Below, in pieces: positions 13,388 to 25,260 of a stretch of 64,000 bases of DNA. Made by a program: the position numbers and the translations under genes. The notes below the pieces were generated by a model, which saw nothing but the letters and a program-made list of their open reading frames with translations, was not told where the DNA came from and ran no database searches. The stretch covers positions 94,554,762 through 94,618,761 of the forward strand of contig OZ021727.1 of NCBI GenBank assembly GCA_963978545.1, written 5' to 3'. Positions within the stretch are counted from its first letter, which is position 1, and the number at the start of each line of letters is the position of its first letter. The DNA is from Linyphia triangularis (lineage: Eukaryota; Arthropoda; Arachnida; Araneae; Linyphiidae).

Positions 13388-13393
13388 AATAAA
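13388..13393 (+). terminator. Antp: Candidate Antp polyadenylation signal
   Basis: AATAAA is followed after about 20 bases by a CA dinucleotide (13413-13414) and then a GT/T-rich tract (GTAAGTTGTGTTTTTT). That is the standard layout for cleavage and polyadenylation. It is the first AATAAA that I noticed downstream of the stop codon with such a GT-rich follow-up. Confidence 0.6.
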
Positions 13394-13414
13394 CTTCCAA
13401 AAGATTGCTTTTCA

Positions 13415-15657
13415 TTGTAAGTTGTGTTTTTTAGTCTTCTATCTTTGCATTTTTAAAGTGTGGTCAAAAAAGATTCTTTGGATTTGATCGTAACCTCCCA
13501 GTGTTGCAATTGAACGTCTGATGCCATTGCCACTGTGAAAACTTCTCGTTTTTTTTTTTCCCCTTTTGATTTTCCAGCGATGTCCGCTAGGGGGTAGGCA
13601 AGTAGACAGCAGCGCTGTCGTTTTCCTAAGGTTCGAGGTCACATGTAGTTTGCCCTTATCTTTATAATCAACTTTAAAAAAAAAATGAATTTATATGGAA
13701 CAGTGCAAATTTATATTGAATTTAGTCATATTTAGTGCCATTGTTTAATTCACTTTTATTTATGATTTGTGTCTTAACTTTTACATTTATAAACAATTAA
13801 ATTTAATTTTAGTTCCTAATGAATTTGTTTCCTATTATCCTACATTTGTTTCCTCTTTAACTAAATTTTGTCTGATAAAAGTTCTAACGATAACTTAAAG
13901 GCAATTTACTCCCCTTTAAAGTTTTTTTTTTACTTTAATTTGTGTATTTAAGAAATATTTATAAGCTATTTTGTTTCGATTGATTGAGTTTATAGTTCAG
14001 CTTTAGTTGAGTTATTACTTACAACTCTTTATCTTGTAAGCTCATTTCTAAACATAAACAGTTAAATCTAAGTTGAAATTTATGAAATTCTTTACCTATA
14101 TATCGAAGATCTTGGTCTAAATCAAGATTGTGCTAGTAAGTGTCAATGATTATCTTGTATCAGTGTCAATGATAAGATTTTTATTTTTTTTAGCATTTGT
14201 TGATTTTGAGCTGTATTTGGAACAACTTAAATTATATCAGCATTCAGTATAAATTAATTTACTTTTTGCTATTAATATTTGTTTCAAATGAAGTTTTGAA
14301 AATTATTTAATTTGATTTTTTCTTGATAATACCCTCACTAGAACATTATTTCTTTTTTATTACAGTATTTGAAGAAATATTAAAATTTTCCTAATCTTTT
14401 AACATCAGTTTAGTGACTTTAAAATAGGCCTAAACTTGTTTTTAACTAGACCTTATTTAATTGGTTAAAATGTGATTTCGAAGCCTGTTAAATCATAACC
14501 GTCAAACTTTTTTTTTTCTTTCTTAAAGTCAGATGTTGGAAATGGTATTTATGGCGAAGCAGTTTTTACTTGGCATTGGTGTTTGAATATAACCATTTAA
14601 CACATGAATTTTTGAATAATATTGTAATTAATGGAAACAATGTATCATGTTTGTGAACAGTGTGTACAAAGGATAAAAAAGAAAAGTAAAAGGAATAATG
14701 AGTTTAAAATTTTGTGTTTTTCTTTTCTTTCATTTGTTTGCGTGAATTATTTTCACATCGTAAATAATAGAAAATGCATTTTTAATTGTATTTTTTAGCA
14801 CTGATTACTTTGTCGTTTGTTGTACTATTTAATTAGTATTAATTGTTTTATATTCTTTAATGACATCTAACTTTAAACAGCAGTGCATATTTTTGGAGGA
14901 AGCGCTTAGAGATTTACATGGAACAGGTAGAAATAAAGGTTTTCAACAAAATCTTTTTAAGTTTTTTAACTTAAATTATTAAAATAAAGTATAAATTAAA
15001 TCGGAATAATTATTTTTTCAAAATAACAAACTGAGTTACAATATTTTGAAATATCTGTTTTCCCTTTTTTTTTTAATTCTTTTTCTTTATTCGTGTACTA
15101 AAATTAAAGTTCCAGAAAATTTCTGACTTTCTGATATATTTTGCATGTTTTAGGTTGCTTTTAGTTTTATTGTGTTATAATTTATTTACAAAATTAAAGT
15201 TAAGTAAAGGAAATATTCAAATATTTGTCTCCTAAATTTTAAAATTATTATAAATTACCAATCTCAAAACAGTTATCAGATCTTCTGAATCATGCACTAA
15301 ACCTCAATGACATTTTCCTCCGTAGTTCCTGATGTTAAATAATATTCCAAACTATGAATTTCAATATCAGCATTTGTTTTCAAACGTTCTACTATATATT
15401 TTCGAAGGAACAAACAAAGTTTTTTTTAATAACACATATTTCAAAATTTAATCTGAATCTGAAAACAAGTTTAAACCAAATTATAATCCTGTCCATTCTT
15501 TGCTTAGAAATGACATTGTGGTTGTTTCCGAATTACTTTCGAAGTCAGTTACTTAAAGCTATGAAAATATTTTTTGTTATTTTTTTTACTTTCAATTACA
15601 CTTTATTTTAATATAGGATAAGGAAACCATTGCATTTGATTTAAAATTGGGGGTGTG
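13415..15657. other. AT-rich 3' flank of Antp, no gene seen
   Basis: Very AT-rich DNA with poly-T tracts and further AATAAA words (near 14931 and 14982) that could serve as distal poly(A) sites. No repeat or ORF of note was recognised. Confidence 0.5.
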
Positions 15658-16896
15658 GAACATCGCACAACTTTCAATTACACTATATAATACTGACGTG
15701 GGTTTGTGTAATTTATTGTTTGTATATATTTTCATCCTTCATTTAGAATAAAGGCCAGTTTGGCGATATTTTTTGCGATAATTCTTGAGTGGGTCTTTAA
15801 AAAAAAATTCGCCAAAATGGTGATTTTGGCGATATACTTTTCGATAATCCTTATATTATTCTTTATTATAAGCGAGACTGAGAGGAGAAGAAAACATTAT
15901 CGTTGATGAGGTATTCTCCAGGAAAGAGAACTCTGTGTTGAAGGCATTCATTTTCAACTTTTTACGCCATTAAAACATTTTTACGGTTTCGGCGGTGAGG
16001 ATGTTTAGAACAGTTTAAGAGGCATTACCACAGCGATTTTTATCAAAATCGATAGAGCCGTTTTTTAGCAATCATTGAAAAACATGATTTTTTTCAATGA
16101 CAGCTACCTTATGCGCAGGCGCGATTTTAACGAAAACCTTAATGGTAGGTCCCATATCCGCTTCTAACCCTCATACCAAATTTGAACATCGTAGGTCAAT
16201 TTGTTCGGGAGTTATGCTGACCGCATACACACAGACATTTTTTCTAGATCCCTTTTTTGAAATCAGGATGCTGAAAAACGTGGAGAAATGCAAAAAAAAA
16301 AAAAAAAAAAAAAAAAAAATTCTTTTTTTTTGACCGAATGCTATACTTTCATTACTCTATGTATTTATTCATATGGGTAATTGAAAGTAAAAAATGCGAT
16401 TTTTTCATTTCTTTTCGACGCGTTTTGGAAGCTCGCGAGTCTAAAGAAATGGCCTTAGAAAAAATGTCTGTGTGTGTTTGTAGTGAGAATAACTCCTGAA
16501 CGAATTGACTTATGATGTTCAGTGGTGACTATGGGACTAGTCATTAAGATTTTTGTCAAAATTGTTCATGTGTATAAGATAGCTGCCATTGTTTTTCAAC
16601 AATTTCCGAAAGAAAACCAAACTTCTAATGATTTTGATTAAAATTGCTGATCGAATTATTCTAAACATCTACTGCAAAAATTCCAAAGGGCGTAAAAGTT
16701 TTAAAACGAACGTCTATAGTTTCCTTCCCTTGAACATTGCCCATCAACCACTGTTCTTTTTCCGTATCACTTAAAAGAATAATTTAATTAATATCGCCGA
16801 AAATATCTACAATTTGGTGATGTTATATTTATCTCCAAACTCGCTAAGTTGGCGAACGTGTTGAATTCATATAGTGTAATTCGTTGTACGATGTTC
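15658..16896. mobile_element. Long foldback element, 1.24 kb
   Basis: The outer ends are inverted repeats. The left starts GAACATCGCACAAC (15658-15671) and the right ends with the complement GAACATCGTACAAC (16883-16896). Both are followed inwards by ATTACACTATAT. Inner parts also pair: GCCAGTTTGGCGA near 15764 with the TTGGCGAACG block near 16850. ACACACAGACATTTTTTCTA near 16228 pairs with the complementary AAAAAATGTCTGTGTGTG near 16458. The arms run most of the length and meet near 16.3 kb beside a 28-base poly-A tract. No transposase frame was seen. Exact target duplications were not found, so the outer limits may be off by a few bases. Confidence 0.8.
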
Positions 16897-17149
16897 AATA
16901 CCTTTACTGTTAGGAAAAAAATATATATATAATCTATGAGTGGAATATTCATAATAAATTGTAAACTAATACATATATAATTTCATTTGTGAATGGGGAA
17001 GACTATCAATCATTTTGAATGAACAGTTTCTTAATGATAAACCTAACTGTCACACATTCTCCTTCCAACCATTCCTATAGCAATTAGAATAATAATAAAT
17101 GAGCATTCAACTAATCAATTAGAAACGCTTTATTTCAATTCCCAAATCG
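16897..17149. other. AT-rich spacer, nothing recognised
   Basis: Short AT-rich stretch between the foldback element and the next GC-richer island. No feature seen. Confidence 0.4.
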
Positions 17150-17641
17150 TACTTCAAAGCAACTCACGATAGATGGCCTCTCTAATTAACGAACGCCCTA
17201 AGTGACCCATCATTTACCCCTAAAACGCCCGGTATCGCGAAAAGGGGGCAAAAAATACCCCCCCCCCCCTGATGTCTTGATACCGTTTGGATAAGCTTCG
17301 GGTATAAATAACGCCGCCCTATTTATTTCCAAGAGACGTTAATTTCCAAAAACTTCTCCAATGGCCGACCAACTTTTCAATCCTGATTAAAAACGGGAAA
17401 ACGAAAACGAATGTTTAAATCTCAGCGAAGGGGAATTACGAAGAGGAGAAAAAAAGACATAAAATCCCAGTTATCAACAACATATACCAATATGCATCAA
17501 TCCAATTCTTTTTTTTTTTTCTTCCCCTTCAGTATCCCTTTAACGGTCTCTTTGAAAATTCTCTTTTTTTCTCTTTATCCTTGGAAAAAGAGAATTTTCT
17601 CCCCGTGATATTTTAAGCGTTCGATCTGCGATCGCTGAAAA
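17150..17641 (+). promoter_or_regulatory. Candidate promoter island with TATA box
   Basis: A GC-richer unique block carries a canonical TATAAATA at 17303-17310 (context CGGGTATAAATAACGCCGCC). A start site near 17335 would be expected from that spacing. Polymorphic-looking poly-C (near 17261) and poly-T (near 17509) runs lie inside. It precedes the ORF at 17642, in the same direction. Function is inferred; no known gene was recognised downstream. Confidence 0.35.
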
Positions 17642-17950
17642 ATGGCGGACTTAGCGGGACTTATTAGTCCGAAGGATGGCGCAAGGAATACGGGGGACTT
17701 AGCGGTTGACATTGAAGAACGGCCTAGGCTCACTCCAAGCCGGGCCTCGCAAGTCATACGTCACCCCCCTCCCCCCTTCCCATCCTTCGGTTTGCCGGAG
17801 GATTTAAAATGTAAAGCCATAAAACCTCCGGCATCTAAATCTCGGGGCCATCCGTCGATTTTTCCTTCGATGGGAAGAAGGCTGTCGTTTAATGGCTCAA
17901 TAATGCCAAGGCCCGGAGACCTAGGCTTGGAAGGCTGGGCCTTGGATTAG
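17642..17950 (+). CDS. Unassigned 102-codon ORF in a GC-rich island
   Basis: The frame starts with ATG in a strong context (AAAATGGCGGAC, also a YY1-like motif) and ends with TAG. The product would be proline-, arginine- and serine-rich (a PPPPFPSFG patch in the middle), with no signal peptide, membrane segment or recognisable domain. The DNA has internal inverted pieces (CCGAAGGATGG near 17670 with CATCCTTCGG near 17780), and the words CCATAAAA and CAATAATGCC suggest Hox-like binding sites. It could equally be a conserved non-coding element with an accidentally open frame. The TATA box 330 bp upstream is the only support for transcription. Confidence 0.25.
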   Translation: MADLAGLISPKDGARNTGDLAVDIEERPRLTPSRASQVIRHPPPPFPSFGLPEDLKCKAIKPPASKSRGHPSIFPSMGRRLSFNGSIMPRPGDLGLEGWALD

Positions 17951-19742
17951 GCTCCAGTAATCCTTTTTACAACAAGGAGATGAGAATGAATGGCCACGAT
18001 GTTGGAATTTTTTTTACCCTATTTTGAATTTCTCGCCTTTTTTAATGGGCTTCTCATCTTTTTTTTTTTTTTTTTTAAAGCAGATTTGAATTTGTATTTC
18101 CTATTCAATGGGTGGAATGAATTCGTATGTGTGCTCGCTAATTTTTAAGATTTTCTGGATTTATAAGTTATATGTCATGCGAAAAGTTTTATTTGTACTA
18201 GTACTGTTGTTCATCTAAGGAATCGCTATTCAAATTTAAAAATAGTATGAAATAATATATCTTAATTTGGTTGTTCTTTTAGATTTAAGTTTCCCACAGT
18301 GTTAAACAACAACATTTCTTATCAACTCAAATCGTACTTTACAACGTTATTCAGTGATTTGTGTTTAATACAAAGCAACACAAGAAAACTGTTTTGATTG
18401 TTATTTTTATCAAAATAATAATTGCATTATTATCATGAAAACACTTATTTAACAATAGGTTTCGTTAAGTTATTAAGAAACTGATATTTTAAGCTCTAAT
18501 TATTACCTCATAATATCTAGAATATTATTTGAAAATGTGTTTTGAAAGAAAATTTCCTTTGTATAGACACTAACATAATTATTGAGTTATTTATTCCATG
18601 ATTAAACAAAATTGTGTCACACTAATAATTTAGTGTTTTAACTTTTTTCTCAGTTTTTTCAATTAATCAAGATCACGAGGTTTGATATTTAAATAAAATA
18701 AAATGTTTGAACTTGAGATAAATTCACTTAATACTTTCGTGATAGTGCGATACTAATTTTCCATTAATGTTTATTTATCTATTCTGTCGATGTGGGTAGT
18801 CGCACAACTTAATTTTCAAAATAGATACTTACGGTAAATAAAAAACTCGACTATACAGTTTTATAAGGACACCGATACTTCTTTTAGATAATCAGGTGAC
18901 AAAAATTAAAAATTTTTATTACTGGTTCCTTTGGTTTAGTGAAAAGGTGTGCTTTTGGGGGAAAATTTGTGTGTGTAGTATTGAAATATATACTATCCAA
19001 CTAGTTAGAATAAAATATATTTAAGAATATAAATATATTTAATATAATAAAGGAAGAATTTTTTATTTTAAATAGTGTGATTTTAACAAGAGCTTAAATT
19101 TTATGGAAATCCTTGATATATTTTATAAAAGGGATCATGTCTACATTACAAATTAATCCGGGGGGGGGGGGGGAAAGCATAGGCTTTTTTAAATTACCAA
19201 AAGGGTTTTTAATATTTCCTTTCTTTACCATAAAAATCCGCATGATTATTAATCTAGATAACATTAGAAATTGTTGGTAACTGGTAAAACACTTACAATT
19301 TAAAACATTTTTGGTCATGTTTCTATAAAAATGGACTTTCTCCCATTCGGGACGTTATTGCAGGTCAGCTTCTCAACCATTTCAGTAAGGACAAATGGTG
19401 TCATCTACGTTAACAACTTCTGATTAACTCCTTGCATTCAATTTTATTAACCAGCAATTATTATTTTAAAGCTATATTGAAATGAACAAAATGTGTTGTT
19501 TGAAAAACTAAAACTAATAATAATATTTCCTTTAGAAAATGTCTGTTGTAGAATTCACTTACTTTCAAATAGTCTTGGCTGAATGGGTACAAGGCATTCA
19601 GAAAAATACACACTTATGAGCCTTACACTTATGAGACATAGCAACAGCGATTCGGTGAAGTATTTCCTTCGGGTAGCTCTTGTGATAGAAAGTAGACCAA
19701 CTCCGAACACTTTGAAGAGAATAATATTTGAGAGTGTATAAT
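17951..19742. other. AT-rich intergenic DNA, no gene seen
   Basis: Homopolymer-rich A/T sequence with a poly-T run near 18060 and a poly-G run near 19160. No repeat family or ORF was recognised. Confidence 0.5.
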
Positions 19743-20006
19743 ATTAACCCATTAAAGACAACTTTAAAATGGATAAACAATCATTGTTTTCAACTTTTAC
19801 CTTGTTTTATTAACCCATTAAAGACAACTTTGAAATGGATAAACAATCATTATTTTCAACTTTTACATTGTTTTATTAACCCATTAAAGACAACTTTGAA
19901 ATGGATAAACAGTCATTATTTTCAACTTTTACATTGTTTTATTAACCCATTAAAGACAACTTTGAAACGGATAAACAATCATTATTTTCAACTTTTACCT
20001 TGTTTA
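19743..20006. repeat. Tandem array of four 66-bp units
   Basis: Four head-to-tail units begin at 19743, 19809, 19875 and 19941, each starting ATTAACCCATTAAAGACAAC and differing at only a few positions. Because 66 is divisible by three, one frame stays open across the array and gives a repeated 22-residue peptide; this is a by-product, not a gene. The start of each unit resembles a piggyBac-like terminus (TTAACCC), so it may have arisen from a decayed element end. Confidence 0.95.
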
Positions 20007-21049
20007 TTTAGATCATTTAAGGTGAATTTTTCAGATTTTTTTGAAAAATTATTTCTACGATTTTTAAAAAACACTGAGTGGAGCCACAATCTGGATTTAC
20101 TATAGCAAAGAAACAAAATAAAGTTTTTATTGGCAAGTTTTCTTGCCAACCGTCGTTGATGAATTAAGGTGGTCTTAACTTCTTTTTCTTAATACATATT
20201 TATGCGATGTGTGTATGTTATTAAGCAAACTATAATGAATATTTCATATTCCAGGGAATAGGTAGCACGTTATACTAACGAAAACTGATTATATTTGTTC
20301 AGACATGCTTGATTAAAGTGTGTATATGATGTTGCAATTGTGTAGAAATTAAGGAACTTTAGTAATGTATTTAATACAGTAAGTACTGCCGCCATAACAT
20401 TAAAAGCCCTAAATGAAAGAAACTCAAATGCATATTTTACCACTTCTGCTTTCGTCCTTTGAAATTATATATTTGTTTATCGTCGTATAGGTTTATATGG
20501 CCTATTTAATCATGGATTGTAAATATCTAGTATCTGAAGAATTTTGCATTTAAGAAATTTCTAAATATCAATATCTTAAAATGGATATTTTAATGTGATC
20601 ATTATTTTTGGCACGTTCAGCACTGTTTTTTTATAAGAATTAATTTTTTTGTTTCAAGCTCTCAGTTTAAATGATTTGAGTGTAATAAATAGCTAAAAAA
20701 AGCGGTAACTATGAAAACTTTGTTTTTAACTAACGGGAAATGAAACAAAATTTCGTGTTATTTTGATTGTTTTATGTTTTGTGTCATTATTAAAAAAACG
20801 CCTGTTTATGTTTCATTCAAGTCATTTCAGTCAGCAGATTTTTTTAGTATACAAAACACACGCATAGGGTGAAGAAATAACTGCTTAATGAGTGTAAGAA
20901 AATATACAAATTTTAACCCAAATAATAAAATTCGTTTAAAAAAAAAAAAAAAAAAATTAAATTTTTTTGAGTTTTTAAAACATTTCTCAAGAGTTGTCAC
21001 ATCATAAAAATAATTTCAGAAAAATAAAATAAACATAAAAAACATTTTT
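20007..21049. other. AT-rich intergenic DNA, no gene seen
   Basis: AT-rich, with an 18-base poly-A run near 20940. No feature recognised. Confidence 0.45.
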
Positions 21050-21340
21050 GCGTTATTCCTTTCGACCCACCCAACCCTACAACGACAGCGTCTGATCCCT
21101 TTCACCGGTCGCCTCCCCATCTCTCTGCCGCCCCTTCCCGCATAGCGATCGTCGCATCCCCGTACTTCCCGGAGCCGAAGAGCCGGCGATCATCTCTATT
21201 GGGACTCCATAAGCGGGGCGCGTCGACAGTTTTATGTGCGTTTCATGGGACACTTAAAGAGCACTCCCGAATTTTATGGCTGCTCACTTTACTCCCCATT
21301 CTTCCCCGATTCTCATAAACTCCCTGTTTTGGGAAGTGGG
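21050..21340. promoter_or_regulatory. GC-rich unique island with Hox-like sites
   Basis: A sharply bounded block of much higher GC content in AT-rich surroundings, without tandem or inverted repeats and without a long frame. It contains TTTTATGTG and TTTTATGGC words (posterior-Hox/Cdx type) and CCATAAGC within about 70 bp (21207-21280). It is a candidate conserved regulatory element. Confidence 0.35.
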
Positions 21341-23702
21341 AGAGAGTTAACAGGTTGTTTATGATTATTTTACCGGGAGTTAGTAAAACATCGATGTTTT
21401 TTTTTTACTCTCGCTGCTCAACCAATATGTGTGTTATAGAGGCATATTTTTTATTGTTATGTTTTCGGTGCGCAATAAATAGGTGTGTTGTGGCTTACTT
21501 TGTAAATGCATTGAAATGTGAAGTTGGGTGTTTTTTTCTTTGATGTTTTTATGACTGTAAATATTTTACTGAATTTAAATATTTGAATTTAAGTACAGTA
21601 CAAATTCGATTTTTTGAGTATCCAGTTACCGAGTAATATTTTACGCGCGTTCTGTTTTTTTTTAAAAGAAAAAAGTAATTTTAACTTTTATTAAAAAAAA
21701 AAAATGCTGTTTTAGTAAGTGATAAAAACATATATTAGAAATTTTATTAACTTAAATATTTTTTTTAATCTTATTTTGGATTTTTATGTTTTTTTTTTAT
21801 TTAAAATGTATATTAATTATGGAGTATCAGAAATACCAATTATATGAACTTAATTTGGTCCCAAGAGGTATAAATTGTCATTGTTGGAATTTAAAAGTCG
21901 AAGCTTAAATATTTTTTTTTAATTAAGTCTTTATGATTATGATTCAAGTATTGTAAGAAAATTTTTCCTACAAAATCTTTGGACGATTACCAATTACTAT
22001 TCTATCATTTGTGTACTGATTTCGAAATCGTTATATTCATGAATTCAATATTTATTTTAGTTTCAGAATTTTTTTGTTGGACAATAATGTGTTTCATATA
22101 GCTAATTTTGAACGATCTCATTTTGTGATAATTTTTTTTCTAGATTTCAATTGAGTTAAATTTAAAAAATTCTATATAATTGTATAACTGGAAGATATTT
22201 TTGTTTTATTTATAACGAGATTTGTTTCATACAATATTTATTAATTCTTAGATTTAAATTTATTTTGAGAATTTTTTTTAGTTATTATGCTCATTTATAG
22301 TTTTTTTTTTTTTTTTTTTTTTTTTTATCAAATTCATGAGAGAGAAAGAGTTGTATAGTTGAGAAATGGATAAAGCATGAACTCTTGCTCTTTAGGTCGT
22401 TAATACGTAAATTGAAAAAAATTTAATAGGTTTTATTTCTACAATTACACATAAGAAGGATATTGTAAAAATATCAGAGGCATTGTGATTCTCATACTTA
22501 AATTATGAAAGTTAAAAAATTTTAAGTTTTATATAGTTAATGAAGGGAGTTGGGAGGAGGTGAATGGCCAATTTATTGTGTATTTCTGAAGCTGAATCAT
22601 ATTAATGTCAAGAAAATTGAACGCCATATTCAGAATTTAACGAAAAAGAACACAATAAAAAATGGGACTTGCACCATTTTTGAGGGAATCAAGGGAAGAG
22701 TAATATAACCAATAGTTTTACGATTCCTTATTTAATTTCGATTTTCGTGCAATTCCCTACATCTAATAGTATAGAAATTAAACACGGAAATACCTTTATT
22801 GGACCCCCAGGAGTTATTTTCATGAACTAAAATGAATTTTGGTACTCTAATTGAACAATGTAAAAATTCAAATTGAAATTTTAAATGTGATAGAAGCTTC
22901 TTAGTTTTATGTTCGGAATGAAATGATAATGATATTTGCCATTAATTAAGTCTAACTGTTACCTTTAAATGTTGATATCCCCTTTGATTCCAGAAAACTG
23001 ATTTCATTGAAGAAACAACTTCTGATCTATGTTTATGTCAAGTGTTTTCTCAATTATTTGTGAATTTCGACAATACTATCAGAGTTTGATGCTCTTAAAG
23101 AACATAGCGAAAATTTTCAGCATTTCATATCGTTGTACCCTTACACAATCCGTCATCCAAACAACTACCATACATATAAGTGGCTTTAGTGTGATGCCAT
23201 TCATGCATTGTTTGACCAGCCTCATAAATAATTGGCAAACACTTTAATTGAAAGCGGGTTTTAACTACTGCTTCTAAGACCCAGTTATCTCTTCCTAAGG
23301 GGAGCTTCCTCCATTCAGTGAGTGCCAAATCCAGTTTAAGCCTTGACATTTCTTGCAGTGGGGCGCACCGGGGCGTACCCTGAATCTCCGTTATTAATCT
23401 GCATTAGAGCTTTTGGCGAGAATGGACATGTTGTGTTTCTCGCCAACCAAGCGTTAGTTGGCTTTCTCTCTTCACCAGTTCTGCGTGAGTGGATGCTGAT
23501 GGCTGTTATCAATTGGGATGGCTTAATTGCCGCATCAGCATTGAGCCATCATGGCTCAAAGTTGGCTATTGGAAGTCTATTCACTGTTACTTACCCTTAC
23601 TGTGCTTGTCGGTGTGTTAATGTACGATTAATCCAGACGGAGGATAAAAAGCGTTGAGTAGTTGGATATAAATGTATTATATTTAAAACATTTTACGGAT
23701 GT
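21341..23702. other. AT-rich intergenic DNA, no gene seen
   Basis: Many homopolymers, including a 26-base poly-T run at 22301-22326. No repeat family was recognised. Short frames have no domains. Confidence 0.5.
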
Positions 23703-23786
23703 CAGTACATTCTTACTTGGTTCTATGTACCCGGATGAAAAGACGCTTTGTAAAGGCCCTGATTGGCTGCCCTGAAAGGCCCTATT

Positions 23787-23846
<60 letters not shown>

Positions 23847-23875
23847 GAATCTTAATACCAAGTAAGATTGTACAG
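23703..23875. mobile_element. MITE of about 173 bp with an (AT)n core
   Basis: The left end reads AGTACATTCTTACTTGG and the complement of the right end TGTACAATCTTACTTGG, an inverted repeat of about 17 bp with few mismatches. The left half shares GTACCCGGATGAAAA and GATTGGCTGC with the MITE at 4115-4268, so they are probably relatives. The centre has been replaced or extended by an AT microsatellite. Confidence 0.65.
23789..23844. repeat. (AT)28 microsatellite
   Basis: An uninterrupted alternating AT tract of about 56 bases inside the MITE at 23703-23875. It is likely polymorphic in length. Confidence 0.95.
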
Positions 23876-25148
23876 AACTATAGTGAAGCGATTCAACAAA
23901 GATTTTTTTATTGTAAATGTCAGCATAACTGTATTTAAAAACGACAAAATATCTGTGATTGATCAATTAAACCCTACACATGTAATGGAACATTTTATGT
24001 AACATCAGGAGAAATTCGGTTTGTCGAAATCTCGTTTGTATATAGCTGCACAACTATGGAATATTTAAACAAGTTTTTTTTCCCACTAATGTTTCAATTA
24101 AAAAAAAAACACACACACACAAAAAACGTTTCTAAAAATATATAATTTTCCTAATGTTCCATGTATCTTGTCAACATTTTAAAATATTCTTTAGGAAAAG
24201 CAAGTAGATAAATCGGTTTAGTGAGACACAGATAACATTACATCTGTGTTTCCTATGGTATTCCCATCTGCACACAATTTAGTCTCTCTCAAAATGTGTG
24301 CCAGTAATTCAAAGAATTATTCAGAGATTTTAACATATTTAACTTTAAATTAAAGTATAATCTTACAGTTCTTGGTTAAATCAAGTTTAAATATTTTAAC
24401 TTTTTCATGTTACGAGGCGATTTTATTCTTTTAATATCAAATTTTCTTTCTGCACAAATAATTTATCAATTATTTTCATAGGATAATATTTCGATAATAG
24501 TATATAAAATTTAACATTTTATTAATAAAATATTAAACAGTTGAAAATATACATTTTTTATTAATTTTTAAGATATTATATGCTTGTCATATTCTTGACA
24601 AAATAATATATAATTAAAATTACAAAAACGAGTATCAAAATATTAAAAATTATCATTATATAAAGACAATGAATATAATAACCCTAAATGATATAATTCC
24701 TCAGTTGCACCATTCAGTTGTTGGAAATGCCGAAACAATGCCACGGCTTGTCATTACGAGTGTCATAAATAGAGTTATCCATTTTTGACAGGGAGAACAA
24801 GTAATAGAGTCATTTCCAATGACAAAACACAAAGAAACTCGGCACAAGAAAAGAGAGCACTAATTGACGAGCGGGGAGCAGGCACGGAGCCGGCTGAAAG
24901 TGAATGTTGTCTTTTGATGTGCTTTCTCTGCCAACCTATCTTTAGACAAAGCGCTTGTGATGAACGTGCGTTGCCGTTAATGTCTTAATATTCACGAAAT
25001 TACACCTTATTCCGATTCAGATGGGGATTCACACTGCTATTAAAGGGGTCGAGTACAAATCTACCAATGTTGTTCGGCGGTCGCGTTTCCATTGCGTCAG
25101 TGAGCTCGAAATGAAGCTCTTTTGCCTTCGCGGTATTTTATATAAAAT
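23876..25148. other. Intergenic DNA with a GC-richer island at about 24.7-25.1 kb
   Basis: AT-rich until about 24.7 kb. The part from about 24700 to 25130 is mixed sequence without repeats and resembles the other unique islands. No recognisable gene was found in either strand. Confidence 0.4.
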
Positions 25149-25260
25149 ATTTCGGTATTTTATTATCATTTATTATATTTCGGTATTCTATTATCATTTA
25201 TTATATTTCGGTATTCTATTATTATTTATTATATTTGGTATTTTATATCAAATATCATAT
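25149..25260. repeat. Tandem array of 28-bp units
   Basis: ATTTCGGTATT recurs at 25149, 25177 and 25205, with a diverged fourth unit near 25233 that lacks the CG. The spacing is 28 bp. The units are AT-rich with ATTATCATTTATT in the remainder. Confidence 0.85.

Larger units (their letters stand above)
11520..13414 (+). other. Antp: Probable Antp 3'UTR, about 1.9 kb
   Basis: The stretch follows the stop codon without any splice-like interruption and is less AT-biased than the intergenic DNA, especially at 12880-13300. It runs to a canonical AATAAA at 13388-13393 followed by a GT-rich tract. Two TGTACATA Pumilio-type motifs lie in its first 150 bases. A 79-codon frame at 13049-13288 has no recognisable domain and is treated as chance in UTR. 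Use of other poly(A) sites further downstream is possible. Confidence 0.6.

Noticed and set aside
19728..20105. 125-codon ORF with a repeated 22-residue peptide
   Set aside because: It is a by-product of the 66-bp tandem repeat, whose length is a multiple of three.
23628..23966. Frames with long Tyr-Ile repeats on both strands
   Set aside because: They are translations of the (AT)n microsatellite.
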